Origin: Frondihabitans sp. PAMC 28766
GTDB taxonomy: Bacteria > Actinomycetota > Actinomycetes > Actinomycetales > Microbacteriaceae
Direction: 5' to 3'
Length of the DNA stretch: 64,000 bases
Assembly (NCBI RefSeq): GCF_001577365.1
Contig: NZ_CP014513.1
Location: forward strand, 124,001-188,000
Made by a program: the position numbers and the translations under genes. Shown here in pieces: positions 17,068 through 24,443 of this stretch. Position 1 is the stretch's first letter. Every line of letters starts with the position of its first letter. Under the pieces are notes generated by a model. That model saw only the letters and a program-made list of their open reading frames with translations, was not told the DNA's origin and searched no databases.

Positions 17068-18525
17068 TCAGGCGCTGTGCGGGTTGTGCATCTTGGCCAG
17101 CGTGAAGTGCTGGTGCACCACACCGCGGCCGGGCTCGGCGAACTCGACGGGCAGCTTCGAGAAGCCGCGAACCATCTGCTTGACCCAGCGCTCGGGCTGC
17201 CCGACGATGCGGATGTCGGGGCCCTTCAGCAGCTCCTCGACTGTGACCTTGGCCGCCAGGCGGGCGAATGGCGCGCCCATGCAGGCGTGGATGCCCTCGC
17301 CGAACGACATGATGCGGTTCTTCGGCGTGAACTCGCGACCGATGTCGAACACGTCGGGGTTCGGGTATACGCGTTCGTCGCGGTTCGCCGAGCCCTGTAA
17401 GAACACCACGCGGGAATCGGCGGGGATCGTGACACCGCCGATGACGATCTCGGCGTTGGTCTGTCGCGAGAGGTTCTGCCCGGGCGTCTCGTAGCGCAGC
17501 GTCTCTTCGATGAACGCGGGGATCTTGTCGGGGTGCTCGCGCAGGTAGCCCTGCAGCTTCGGGAACTTGTCGAGCACGTAGACGATGTTCGACAGCAGCG
17601 CCGCGGGGGCGTCGCTCGCCGCCGACAGCACCAGGTGCGCGAGGCCGTCCTGCTCGGAGTCGTAGACCTTGCCCTTCTGGGATGCCAGCAGGATCTGCGT
17701 GTACGCATCCGAGCTGGACGAGTCGGCGCCGCTCTCGATCTCGGCCCGCCGCGCGGCGAACCGTTCGGCGATCAGCTCTTCGGTCTCGCCGTTGGCAGCC
17801 TCTGAATCGGCCGGAACCCCGTATTTGCCGACCGTGCGCTCCATTGCGCGCCACATGTGCTCGACCAGCGCGGCGTTGTCCTCGCGAGGCGAGCCGATGA
17901 GCGAGATGCCCATGCCGAGCGACATCGGCAGGGCGAAGCCGCTCGTGAAGTCGCCCGAGCCGGCCTCGTGCAGATCCGCGAGCAGGGTTCGGGCGAACTC
18001 GCGCACGCCGTCCTCCTTGGCCAGGATCTCGCGGAGCGAGAAGGTGCGGCGCACGGCTGCGCGAAGGGCCGTGTGGCGCGGCGGGTCCTGCGCGACCAGC
18101 AGACCCTCGCCGTAGGAGTTGTGGCTGCCGTCGATGTCATTGCCGAGTCCGTTGAGCAGCTGCTCGTCGTTCGCCAGCCCCGCGCGGACGTCGTCGTAGC
18201 GCGAGACGACGTAGATCTCGCGGTCGCGGTTGTAGTAGACCGGCGCCGCATCGCGGAGTCGCTTGTAGGTGTCGTACGGGTGGTCATAGACGGCGTACGA
18301 GAGCGGGTCGTAGTAGATCGTGAGGTCGGCCGGGGGCGCTTCGTCGGGGTCGACGGTGTCGTCGTCGGTGGTGTCGTCAGCGGCGGGGCCTGTTCCGGTC
18401 TCGTCGATCGTCAAGGTGTCCGGCGCCACCGCCGAAGCTGGTGCCGCGCCGCCCACCGCATTCACCACCGCGTGATAGGGGCACGCCGTGCCCACACGGT
18501 TGTCGTCGTCAGCAGTGAGTGTCAT
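17068..18525 (-). CDS. Cytochrome P450 with atypical I-helix
   Basis: A 485-residue soluble bacterial P450. The heme-ligand loop FGEGIHACMG places the cysteine at residue 415, and the ExxR helix is EETLR. The I-helix, normally AGxDTT, reads AASDAP (residues 302-307), so the oxygen-activating threonine is replaced by alanine. P450cin, which also uses a flavodoxin, is known to lack this threonine (it has Asn). An acidic, low-complexity N-terminal extension of about 65 residues precedes the core. The start at 18525 has a GAAGG site 8 nt upstream. Flavodoxin and reductase genes nearby are the likely electron partners; a terpenoid substrate is an inference. Confidence 0.93.
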   Translation of the reverse strand: MTLTADDDNRVGTACPYHAVVNAVGGAAPASAVAPDTLTIDETGTGPAADDTTDDDTVDPDEAPPADLTIYYDPLSYAVYDHPYDTYKRLRDAAPVYYNRDREIYVVSRYDDVRAGLANDEQLLNGLGNDIDGSHNSYGEGLLVAQDPPRHTALRAAVRRTFSLREILAKEDGVREFARTLLADLHEAGSGDFTSGFALPMSLGMGISLIGSPREDNAALVEHMWRAMERTVGKYGVPADSEAANGETEELIAERFAARRAEIESGADSSSSDAYTQILLASQKGKVYDSEQDGLAHLVLSAASDAPAALLSNIVYVLDKFPKLQGYLREHPDKIPAFIEETLRYETPGQNLSRQTNAEIVIGGVTIPADSRVVFLQGSANRDERVYPNPDVFDIGREFTPKNRIMSFGEGIHACMGAPFARLAAKVTVEELLKGPDIRIVGQPERWVKQMVRGFSKLPVEFAEPGRGVVHQHFTLAKMHNPHSA

Positions 18526-18701
18526 GGCCGTCGCCTTCCCCATCGAAAGAGCAGTCGCGTTCGAGATCGGCGACCGTCAGGCTATTCCATCGTGATGCGA
18601 AACCTTACGTCAAGCCACGCGCGATATTCAGTGAAAACGGCAAGTTATATGTATCGAATTGGAGACTAACGACGCGCGATTTGTATTGACGGTGATACTG
18701 C
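18526..18701. promoter_or_regulatory. P450 operon upstream region with shared 13-mer
   Basis: An AT-rich 176-bp gap between the P450 start and a decayed regulator. It contains GAATTGGAGACTA (18656-18668), identical to 12332-12344 ahead of the reductase/flavodoxin pair, and in both places an ATTTGTAT lies downstream on the plus strand. On the minus strand candidate promoter elements such as TTGACG and TATAAC are present, but I cannot fix the start site. No gene is visible. Confidence 0.45.
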
Positions 18702-19465
18702 TCACGGCGCAGCCGACTGGAATCGGCACGAGTCGCGCTCGATCAGGCGCACCGGCAGCCGCGTGGTCTCCGGGGGTCGTCTGCCGTTCTGGCCGCGGGC
18801 GAGGCGCGACAGGATCTCGGCGACTGCGAGCGAACCCATCCGAGTCGGATCCTGGTCGATGACGGTGAACGAGGGCTGAAGGAGGTTCGCCAGGGGGAAG
18901 TCGCCGAAACCCACGACTGGCAGAGGCTCGGATTGAATCGCGGGGATGCCGGCGATGGAGGTGCGCGGATCAGCGAAGAAGACGGAGTCGACGCCGCGTG
19001 ACCGGAGGAGGTCGAGGCCCGCCACGACGTCGTCGGGCGCGTCGATGTCGGCGACGACCAGCGCCGGATCGGGCTCGATGCCGGCCTCGACGAGGGCGCG
19101 ACGATAGCCCGCGAGACGGGCGATCATGCTGGCGAGGTGCGGCGCCCGCCCGATGAACCCGACCCGGCGATGACCGTGGCCGATGAGGTGACTCGTCGCG
19201 AGGGCGGCACCGCGGTCGTCGTCGTGCAGGAATGCCGCGACCTCCGCGCCGACCGCCGGCTGATCGACGCTGACGATGGGCAGAGCACCCAGGGGCCCCC
19301 GGAGGTACGACTGATCGGCCGAGCCCGGCGCGAGCGGAACACCTGCGCGAGCTCGTTCGGAACGTAGTCGGCGGCCGCCAGGGCCGCCTGCCCGCGCTTC
19401 CTGACCTCGGGCTGACGTGGGCGTCGCCTCTAAAGACGCGCGAGACGGTCTTGAGGCTCCTGCGG
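18702..19465 (-). pseudogene. LacI-family regulator remnant (internal deletion plus frameshift)
   Basis: The C-terminal ligand-binding part of a LacI regulator is intact (LIGHGHRRVGFIGRAP, VFFADPRTSIAGIP, LPVRLIERDSC at the end). Its HTH remains only as a fragment in another frame (SLKTVSRVF, then VRKRGQAALAAADYVPNELA). A single missing G at 19409-19411 separates the HTH pieces. In addition some 65 residues normally present between the hinge and the SYLRGPLGALPIVSVDQ segment are absent, so this copy is truly broken even if the base deletion is an error. The first helix is cut off where an MFS remnant begins. Confidence 0.78.
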
Positions 19466-19670
19466 TCGTGAACTCGGCCTTCAACATCGGCATCTCGCTC
19501 GGAGCCCTCGGTGGCGGCATCGCAGTGGCGCACATCGTGCCGGTCGACCTCGCCCTGGTCAGCCTCGCGCCCGTCGCGGCGGGGCTGCTGCTCGTCTTCC
19601 GGCGCGGCTGGCTGCCGTCCGACGAGCCGGCGCCGGGCCGAGCCCTGCGGCCACCGTGCTCCGCTGAGCT
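19456..19670 (+). pseudogene. C-terminal remnant of an MFS transporter
   Basis: The plus strand encodes VVNSAFNIGISLGALGGG and a following membrane helix (LVSLAPVAAGLLLVF), which is the last two helices of a drug/sugar-efflux MFS protein. The first ten or so helices are missing, and the fragment abuts the truncated LacI gene at about 19456-19465. The 3' end is undefined and runs into the hicB stop. It indicates a deletion that fused two former neighbours. Confidence 0.65.
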
Positions 19671-20125
19671 CAGGCGGCACCATCGTGAGCCGGCGCGAAC
19701 TCCTCGACGATTTTCGCGGTCGGCACCGCTGGCGGAGACGAGTTCGCCGTGAGGATCTGAGAGATGCGCCCTGGGGTGAGACCGACTGCCTTTGCGAGAT
19801 CGCGCACTGAATAACGATCCCTGAGGAATACGACGGCCTGAATGGTTTCGAGCACCAGCTCGCGGTTGGCCTCTTCGAGAGCGGCTCGCCGTTCGCCGAT
19901 TTCTGCCAAGCGAGCGAACTGCGGATCGAAATCGCCGAACCGGTAAGTCACGCCGAAGACCTGCTCGTCATCGAGATTCGCGACGAGGCGGATGACTTCG
20001 TCGACATTCCGGTGGAGCGCCGAATAGCTGCGGGCGTACGTGTGGGCCCCTGGAAGGTTCGTCACATCCGCCAGCCATGCGTCGCCCTCTCGGGTCACCT
20101 CGACCGAGAACTGCTTGGTGCTCAT
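19670..20125 (-). CDS. hicB: HicB-type antitoxin
   Basis: A 151-residue antitoxin. The N-terminal HicB fold (KQFSVEVTREGDAWLADVTN, residues about 4-23) is a degenerate RNase-H-like domain that binds the toxin. The C-terminal part has a helix-turn-helix (YSVRDLAKAVGLTPGRISQI) for autoregulation. The ATG at 20125 overlaps the toxin stop (ATGA). A GTG three codons upstream is possible but its ribosome site would be too close. It neutralises HicA and probably represses the operator at 20361-20381. Confidence 0.85.
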   Translation of the reverse strand: MSTKQFSVEVTREGDAWLADVTNLPGAHTYARSYSALHRNVDEVIRLVANLDDEQVFGVTYRFGDFDPQFARLAEIGERRAALEEANRELVLETIQAVVFLRDRYSVRDLAKAVGLTPGRISQILTANSSPPAVPTAKIVEEFAPAHDGAA

Positions 20126-20349
20126 CGGAGCCACCCCTTCCCGAGAACCACTTCGAGATCTCGTTCTATCGATCGGAGCGTCCCGATCGGGAGGCCTCCG
20201 CTGTGTTGAGGCAGGGTTGTCCGCGCCGCAACGGCTTGCGTGCCGCTCTCATCGACGACCTCGTAGAAGCGATGAGACCCACGTTGGCGAAGCACGCGAC
20301 CACCGCCGCGTTCGATTCTGCTGTTGACCTCTCGAGCCTTCACCAGCAT
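20122..20349 (-). CDS. hicA: HicA-type mRNA interferase toxin
   Basis: A 75-residue dsRNA-binding-fold toxin, the usual HicA size. The diagnostic RQRGSHRFYE segment supplies the catalytic histidine, followed by LPQHSGGLPIGTLRSIERDL. HicA cleaves mRNA independently of ribosomes and slows growth when free of HicB (family knowledge). The start at 20349 lies just downstream of an imperfect palindrome that overlaps the promoter. The toxin-first order matches typical hicAB loci. Confidence 0.85.
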   Translation of the reverse strand: MLVKAREVNSRIERGGGRVLRQRGSHRFYEVVDESGTQAVAARTTLPQHSGGLPIGTLRSIERDLEVVLGKGWLR

Positions 20350-20360
20350 AAGTTTAGGAG

Positions 20361-20381
20361 CTATACACTTCAAGTGTCTAG
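20361..20381. promoter_or_regulatory. hicAB operator palindrome
   Basis: CTATACACTTCAAGTGTCTAG contains the perfect inverted repeat ACACTT-C-AAGTGT (20365-20377), extended by CTA/TAG flanks with one mismatch. It lies 12-32 bp upstream of hicA and overlaps the minus-strand TATAG that could be the -10 box. HicB, which has an HTH, is the expected ligand. Confidence 0.6.
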
Positions 20382-20408
20382 TGGCTGAACACTCGCGACG
20401 ATGAGGGG

Positions 20409-20771
20409 TCAGGCCGCGAACCACACCTTGCGCAGGGGCTCGTCGATGGTCCAGGTGGTGTGGGCGCCGGCCGCGAGACGGGCCACGGTGCCGGGCTTCA
20501 GCTCGAGGGTGACGGGTGCGGACCCCTCGGATCCTGCGATCTCGACGCGGCCGCGACCGGAGACGACGACGAACACCTCGTCGGATTCGACGTCGGTCGA
20601 CACCCCGGCGGAGTGCTCCCACAGGCCGAACTCGACGCCGCTGGCACTCCCGAGCTCGATCAGCCCGGTGTGGACGTCGCCCGCGATGACCTGGTCGGCC
20701 GGCAGGGCTTCGAGAGGAATGTCGACAGAGTCGGAGTCGATCGCGGCGGAGGGTGGTAAGAGGTCGGTCAT
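20409..20771 (-). CDS. Cupin-domain protein
   Basis: A 120-residue single-domain cupin of the ethanolamine-utilisation/DUF861-like kind. The barrel shows SDEVFVVVSGRGRVEIAG (first cupin motif region) and ELKPGTVARLAAGAHTTW (second). It lacks clear triple-His metal ligands, so binding rather than catalysis is possible. It is a monocistronic gene between hicAB and the 3-oxoadipate operon; no role can be assigned. Confidence 0.75.
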   Translation of the reverse strand: MTDLLPPSAAIDSDSVDIPLEALPADQVIAGDVHTGLIELGSASGVEFGLWEHSAGVSTDVESDEVFVVVSGRGRVEIAGSEGSAPVTLELKPGTVARLAAGAHTTWTIDEPLRKVWFAA

Positions 20772-20793
20772 GCCCCGAAGCCTAAGGTGCGGG

Positions 20794-20919
20794 TCAGCGG
20801 ACGAGACGCACTGCCTGGATCACGGCCGGGCCGATCGGGTGCGGCTTCGTCGTGCCGTCGCGCGCGAAGCCGTTGCGCCGGTAGAACGCCTCGGCGAGCA
20901 TCGCCCGCCACCGCTCCGC
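20794..20919 (-). pseudogene. C-terminal remnant of a GNAT acetyltransferase
   Basis: The minus strand encodes about 41 residues, including RAMLAEAFYRRNGFARDGTT, ending in a stop at 20794. The FYRRNGFxxDG pattern is the C-terminal acceptor-side strand-helix of GNAT acetyltransferases. No N-terminal domain is found upstream: the sequence runs into the control region of the CoA-transferase operon. Confidence 0.55.
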
Positions 20920-20967
20920 GCGGCCCGGCGGCTCGGCCCCTTGCGCAGCCAGGCACGCGCGCGTATC

Positions 20968-21001
20968 GTTCGCTGTGCGAACGGTAGTTCGTCAGACGAA
21001 C
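20968..21001. promoter_or_regulatory. Twin operators GTTCG-N5-CGAAC upstream of pcaI
   Basis: Two perfect 15-bp palindromes, GTTCGCTGTGCGAAC (20968-20982) and GTTCGTCAGACGAAC (20987-21001), lie in tandem 19 bp apart, ending 35 bp upstream of the pcaI start. The GTTCG...CGAAC form resembles operators described for PcaR-type IclR activators. The IclR gene at the end of this operon is the likely binder. Confidence 0.72.
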
Positions 21002-21036
21002 GCCCACACTCATCGAACGCAGTCAACGGAGACGCA

Positions 21037-21759
21037 GTGATATCGAAGATCTCGCCCAGCACGGCCGAGGCAGTCGCGGACGTGCACGATGGCGCCACCG
21101 TCATGCTCAGTGGTTTCGGCCTCGCCGGGCACCCGGTCGCCCTCATCGAAGCGCTGCTCGAACAGGGCGCGACCGACCTCACGATCGTCAGCAACAACGC
21201 CGGCAACGGGGACACCGGCCTGGCTGCCCTCCTTGCCGCGAGGCGGGTGCGCAAGGTGGTCTGCTCCTTCCCCCGGCAGGTCGACTCGTGGGTCTTCGAC
21301 GGCCTCTACCGCTCGGGCGACATCGAGCTCGAGCTGGTGCCGCAAGGCAACCTCGCCGAGCGGATCCGTGCGGCGGGCGCCGGCATCCCCGCCTTCTTCA
21401 CGCCCACCGGCTTCGGCACAGCACTCGCCGAGGGCAAGGAGACCCGCACCATCGACGGCCGCGACGTCGTGCTCGAGCACGCCCTCCACGCCGACTTCGC
21501 CTTCGTCGGCGCCCGGTTCGCCGACCGCTGGGGCAACCTCGTCTACCGCAAGACGGCCCGCAACTTCGGGCCGATGATGGCCTCGGCGGCCGACGTCACG
21601 ATAGCCCAGGTCGACACGGTCGTGCCGATCGGCGGTCTCGACCCCGAGCAGGTGATCACCCCGGGCATCTTCGTGCAGCGCGTGGTCGAGATCGGCGAGC
21701 GGCCGTGGCTCCACGACGGCGTGCTCGTCGAGGGCGCCGGGCAGGAGGCGCTCGCGTGA
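21037..21759 (+). CDS. pcaI: 3-oxoadipate CoA-transferase subunit A
   Basis: A 240-residue class I CoA-transferase alpha subunit. Features: VMLSGFGLAGHPVALIEALL at the N-terminus, SNNAGNGDTGLAAL, and the oxyanion-hole-like FFTPTGFGTALAEGKETR segment. With subunit B it moves CoA from succinyl-CoA to 3-oxoadipate. The GTG start at 21037 is preceded by CGGAGA and by the twin palindromes. It is the first gene of an operon (A, B, thiolase, IclR) joined by GTGA and ATGA overlaps. Succinyl-CoA:acetoacetate transferase is the main alternative, but the hydroxyquinol genes downstream favour 3-oxoadipate. Confidence 0.9.
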   Translation: MISKISPSTAEAVADVHDGATVMLSGFGLAGHPVALIEALLEQGATDLTIVSNNAGNGDTGLAALLAARRVRKVVCSFPRQVDSWVFDGLYRSGDIELELVPQGNLAERIRAAGAGIPAFFTPTGFGTALAEGKETRTIDGRDVVLEHALHADFAFVGARFADRWGNLVYRKTARNFGPMMASAADVTIAQVDTVVPIGGLDPEQVITPGIFVQRVVEIGERPWLHDGVLVEGAGQEALA

Positions 21760-22430
21760 CCGGCACCATCTCGCGGCAGGATCTCGCCGCCGTCATCGCC
21801 CGGGACATCCCGGAGGGCGCCGTGGTCAACCTCGGAATCGGTGCGCCGACGCTCGTCGCGAACTTCCTCGACCCCGACCTCGAGGTGATCCTGCACACCG
21901 AGAACGGCCTGCTCGGCATGGGCCCCGAGCCCGACGCCGACCACATCGACCCCGACCTCATCAACGCGGGCAAGATCCCCGTCACCGAGGTGCCCGGGGC
22001 CGCCTACTTCCATCAGGCCGACTCGTTCGGAATGATGCGCGGCGGCCACCTCGACATCTGCGTGCTCGGTGCCTTCCAGGTCTCGGCCACCGGTGACCTG
22101 GCCAACTGGAGCACCGGCTCGCCGGGCGCGATCCCCGCGGTCGGCGGGGCCATGGACCTGGCGATCGGCGCCAAGCAGGTCTTCGTCATGACCGACCTGC
22201 TCGCGCGTGACGGCTCGCCCAAGGTCGTCGCCTCCTGCACCTTCCCGCTGACCGGCGTGGCGTGCGTCGACCGCGTCTACACCGACCACGCCGTGTTCGA
22301 CGTGACGCCCGACGGCCTCGCCGTTCGGCAGACCTTCGGCGGCTCCACGGTCGACGAGCTGCGCGCCCTCACCGGCCTGCCGCTTTTCGATCATTCAAGC
22401 GAATCACCTCAGAAAGGCGACCTCCGATGA
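21756..22430 (+). CDS. pcaJ: 3-oxoadipate CoA-transferase subunit B
   Basis: A 224-residue class I CoA-transferase beta subunit. The catalytic glutamate is Glu49 in the conserved HTENGLLGMGP motif; NLGIGAPTLVANFL precedes it, and LTGVACVDRVYTD is typical of the C-terminal part. GTG 21756 overlaps the stop of subunit A (GTGA), giving equimolar, coupled synthesis. It catalyses the CoA transfer onto 3-oxoadipate made from maleylacetate. Confidence 0.91.
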   Translation: MTGTISRQDLAAVIARDIPEGAVVNLGIGAPTLVANFLDPDLEVILHTENGLLGMGPEPDADHIDPDLINAGKIPVTEVPGAAYFHQADSFGMMRGGHLDICVLGAFQVSATGDLANWSTGSPGAIPAVGGAMDLAIGAKQVFVMTDLLARDGSPKVVASCTFPLTGVACVDRVYTDHAVFDVTPDGLAVRQTFGGSTVDELRALTGLPLFDHSSESPQKGDLR

Positions 22431-23596
22431 CCGCCAGCTTCGTCTACGACGCCGTCCGCACCCCGTTCGGTCGCTTCGGCAAGGGTCTCGCAGGGGTCCG
22501 CCCCGACGACCTCGCGGCATCGACCCTCAGCGCCCTGCTCGCCCGTCACAGCGACCTCGACCCGGCCCGGATCGACGACGTGATCGTCGGCGACGCCAAC
22601 CAGGCGGGCGAAGACAACCGCAACGTCGCGCGCATGGCCGTGCTGCTCGCCGGGCTGCCGACGAGCGTGCCCGGCTCGACGGTCAACCGCCTGTGCGGGT
22701 CGAGCGTCGAGAGCGTCATCCAGGCCAGCCGCGCGATCGAGACGGGCGACGCGTCGATCGTCGTCGCCGGAGGCGTCGAGTCGATGAGCCGCGCGCCCTG
22801 GGTCACGCTCAAGCCCGACAAGCCGTACTCCGCCGCGCCGGCGACGATGCACTCGACGACGCTCGGGTGGCGGATGGTCAACCCGGCCATGCCGACGCAG
22901 TGGACCGTCGCCCTGGGCGAGACGGCCGAGATCCTGGCGGATCGCTACGGCATCTCGCGCGACGCCCAAGACGAGTTCGCGCTGCGCAGCCACCGGCAGG
23001 CGTCCGAGGCGTGGGAGGCCGGCCGCTACGACGCCGAGATCGTGACGGTGCCCGGTACGACGCCGACCCGTGACGAGGGCATCCGCGCCGACACCTCGCT
23101 CGAGGCCCTGGGCGCTCTGAAGCCGGCGTTCCGCCCGGCGGGCAGCGTCACGGCCGGCAACTCCTCGCCCCTCAACGACGGCGCGTCGATGCTCTTGATC
23201 GGCGGCGAGGGCGCCCTGCCGGGCGAACCGCTGGCCAGGATCACGGGACGAGGCGCGTCGGGCATCGACCCCGACGTCTTCGGCATCGCCCCCGTCGAGG
23301 CCGCCAACCGCGCTCTGGCCCGGGCGGGCAGAACGTGGGCCGACGTCGACATCGTCGAGCTCAACGAGGCCTTCGCGTCGCAGAGCCTCGCCTGCCTCGG
23401 CCTCTGGCCCGACCTCGATCCCGACAAGGTCAACGTCGACGGCGGCGCCATCGCCCTCGGCCACCCGCTGGGAGCCTCCGGCGGCCGGATCATCGGACAC
23501 CTCGCCCACGCCCTCGAAGCACGCGGTGGCGGCATCGGAGTGGCTGCCATCTGCATCGGCGTGGGGCAGGGCCTGGCGGTCGTGCTCGAACGATAG
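22427..23596 (+). CDS. pcaF: 3-oxoadipyl-CoA thiolase
   Basis: A 389-residue thiolase. Catalytic residues are visible: nucleophile Cys90 in NRLCGSS, His in GGAIALGHPLGASGGR, and the second Cys in AAICIGVGQG. It cleaves 3-oxoadipyl-CoA with CoA to succinyl-CoA and acetyl-CoA, the last step of the pathway. The ATG overlaps the pcaJ stop (ATGA). Sequence alone does not exclude acetyl-CoA acetyltransferase activity; the operon context with pcaIJ supports the assignment. Confidence 0.92.
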   Translation: MTASFVYDAVRTPFGRFGKGLAGVRPDDLAASTLSALLARHSDLDPARIDDVIVGDANQAGEDNRNVARMAVLLAGLPTSVPGSTVNRLCGSSVESVIQASRAIETGDASIVVAGGVESMSRAPWVTLKPDKPYSAAPATMHSTTLGWRMVNPAMPTQWTVALGETAEILADRYGISRDAQDEFALRSHRQASEAWEAGRYDAEIVTVPGTTPTRDEGIRADTSLEALGALKPAFRPAGSVTAGNSSPLNDGASMLLIGGEGALPGEPLARITGRGASGIDPDVFGIAPVEAANRALARAGRTWADVDIVELNEAFASQSLACLGLWPDLDPDKVNVDGGAIALGHPLGASGGRIIGHLAHALEARGGGIGVAAICIGVGQGLAVVLER

Positions 23597-23606
23597 CCTC
23601 GTCGAC

Positions 23607-24374
23607 GTGTCGCCCGAGTCGAACGTCTCCCCCGTCCAGTCGTTCGCGCGCGGCCTCTCGGTGATCACCGCGTTCGACGGCGAGCACCCTGAGATGACCC
23701 TGAGCGAGATCGCCGCGCGCACCGGGCTCGCCCGAGCGACGGCGCGGCGCTTCCTGCACACCTTGATCGAGGTCGGCTACGTGACGACCGACGGTCGAGG
23801 CTTCCGGCTGACGGCGCGCGTGCTCGAGCTGGGCTTCAGCTATCTGTCGGGCCTCAGCCTGCCCGAGATCGCCCAGCCGCTGCTCGAGACGCTTTCGCAC
23901 GAGGTCGGCGAATCGAGCTCCGCGTCGGTGCTCGACGGCGACGACATCGTCTACGTGGTGCGGGTGCCGACCCGCAGGATCATGTCGGTCGGCATCAGCA
24001 TCGGCACCCGCTTCCCCGCCCACGCGACGTCGATGGGCCGTGTCCTGCTCGCCGGGCTGAGCGACGCCGCTCTCGACGAGCATCTCGAGCGACTGCCGAC
24101 GACGGCGTACACGTCGAAGACCTTGACGTCGGCCGCTCTAATCCGTGAGGCGGTCATGATCGCGCGCGACCAGGGCTGGGCGCTCGTCGACGGCGAGCTC
24201 GAGTCGGGGCTGCGATCGATCGCCGTGCCGCTGCGGGGTCGCGACGGGCGAGTGAGCGCCGCCGTGAACGTGTCGTGCGGGGTCGGGACGCCTGTCGAGA
24301 GCATGACCCGTGACATCCTGCCTCGCCTGCTGGACACGGCCATGGCGATCGGGTCGGCCGGCTGGCTGGGATGA
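23607..24374 (+). CDS. IclR-family regulator (PcaR-like)
   Basis: A 255-residue IclR regulator. The winged helix (MTLSEIAARTGLARATARRF, residues about 30-49) precedes an effector-binding domain with the PcaR/PcaU-type segment FPAHATSMGRVLLAGLSD and a Cys-containing AAVNVSCGVGTPVESM. The GTG at 23607 follows the thiolase stop by 10 bp, so it is co-transcribed with the genes it most likely regulates. Its expected effector is 3-oxoadipate or a related intermediate, and the twin GTTCG-N5-CGAAC palindromes are the proposed binding sites. Confidence 0.9.
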   Translation: MSPESNVSPVQSFARGLSVITAFDGEHPEMTLSEIAARTGLARATARRFLHTLIEVGYVTTDGRGFRLTARVLELGFSYLSGLSLPEIAQPLLETLSHEVGESSSASVLDGDDIVYVVRVPTRRIMSVGISIGTRFPAHATSMGRVLLAGLSDAALDEHLERLPTTAYTSKTLTSAALIREAVMIARDQGWALVDGELESGLRSIAVPLRGRDGRVSAAVNVSCGVGTPVESMTRDILPRLLDTAMAIGSAGWLG

Positions 24375-24443
24375 CACCCCGCAGGCCTGACGGAGCCGTA
24401 AAATGGCTCACGGCCGACGCGACGACGCGAGAGAGGTTCGACG

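Noticed and set aside
19417..19752. A 111-codon plus-strand frame as an intact gene
   Set aside because: Only about 60 internal residues match MFS helices. The first 13 codons come from the LacI remnant and the last 40 lie opposite hicB.
20401..21036. Longer version of the CoA-transferase A gene starting far upstream
   Set aside because: The extension lies over the cupin gene, the GNAT remnant and the twin operators. The conserved protein begins at GTG 21037 with a ribosome site.
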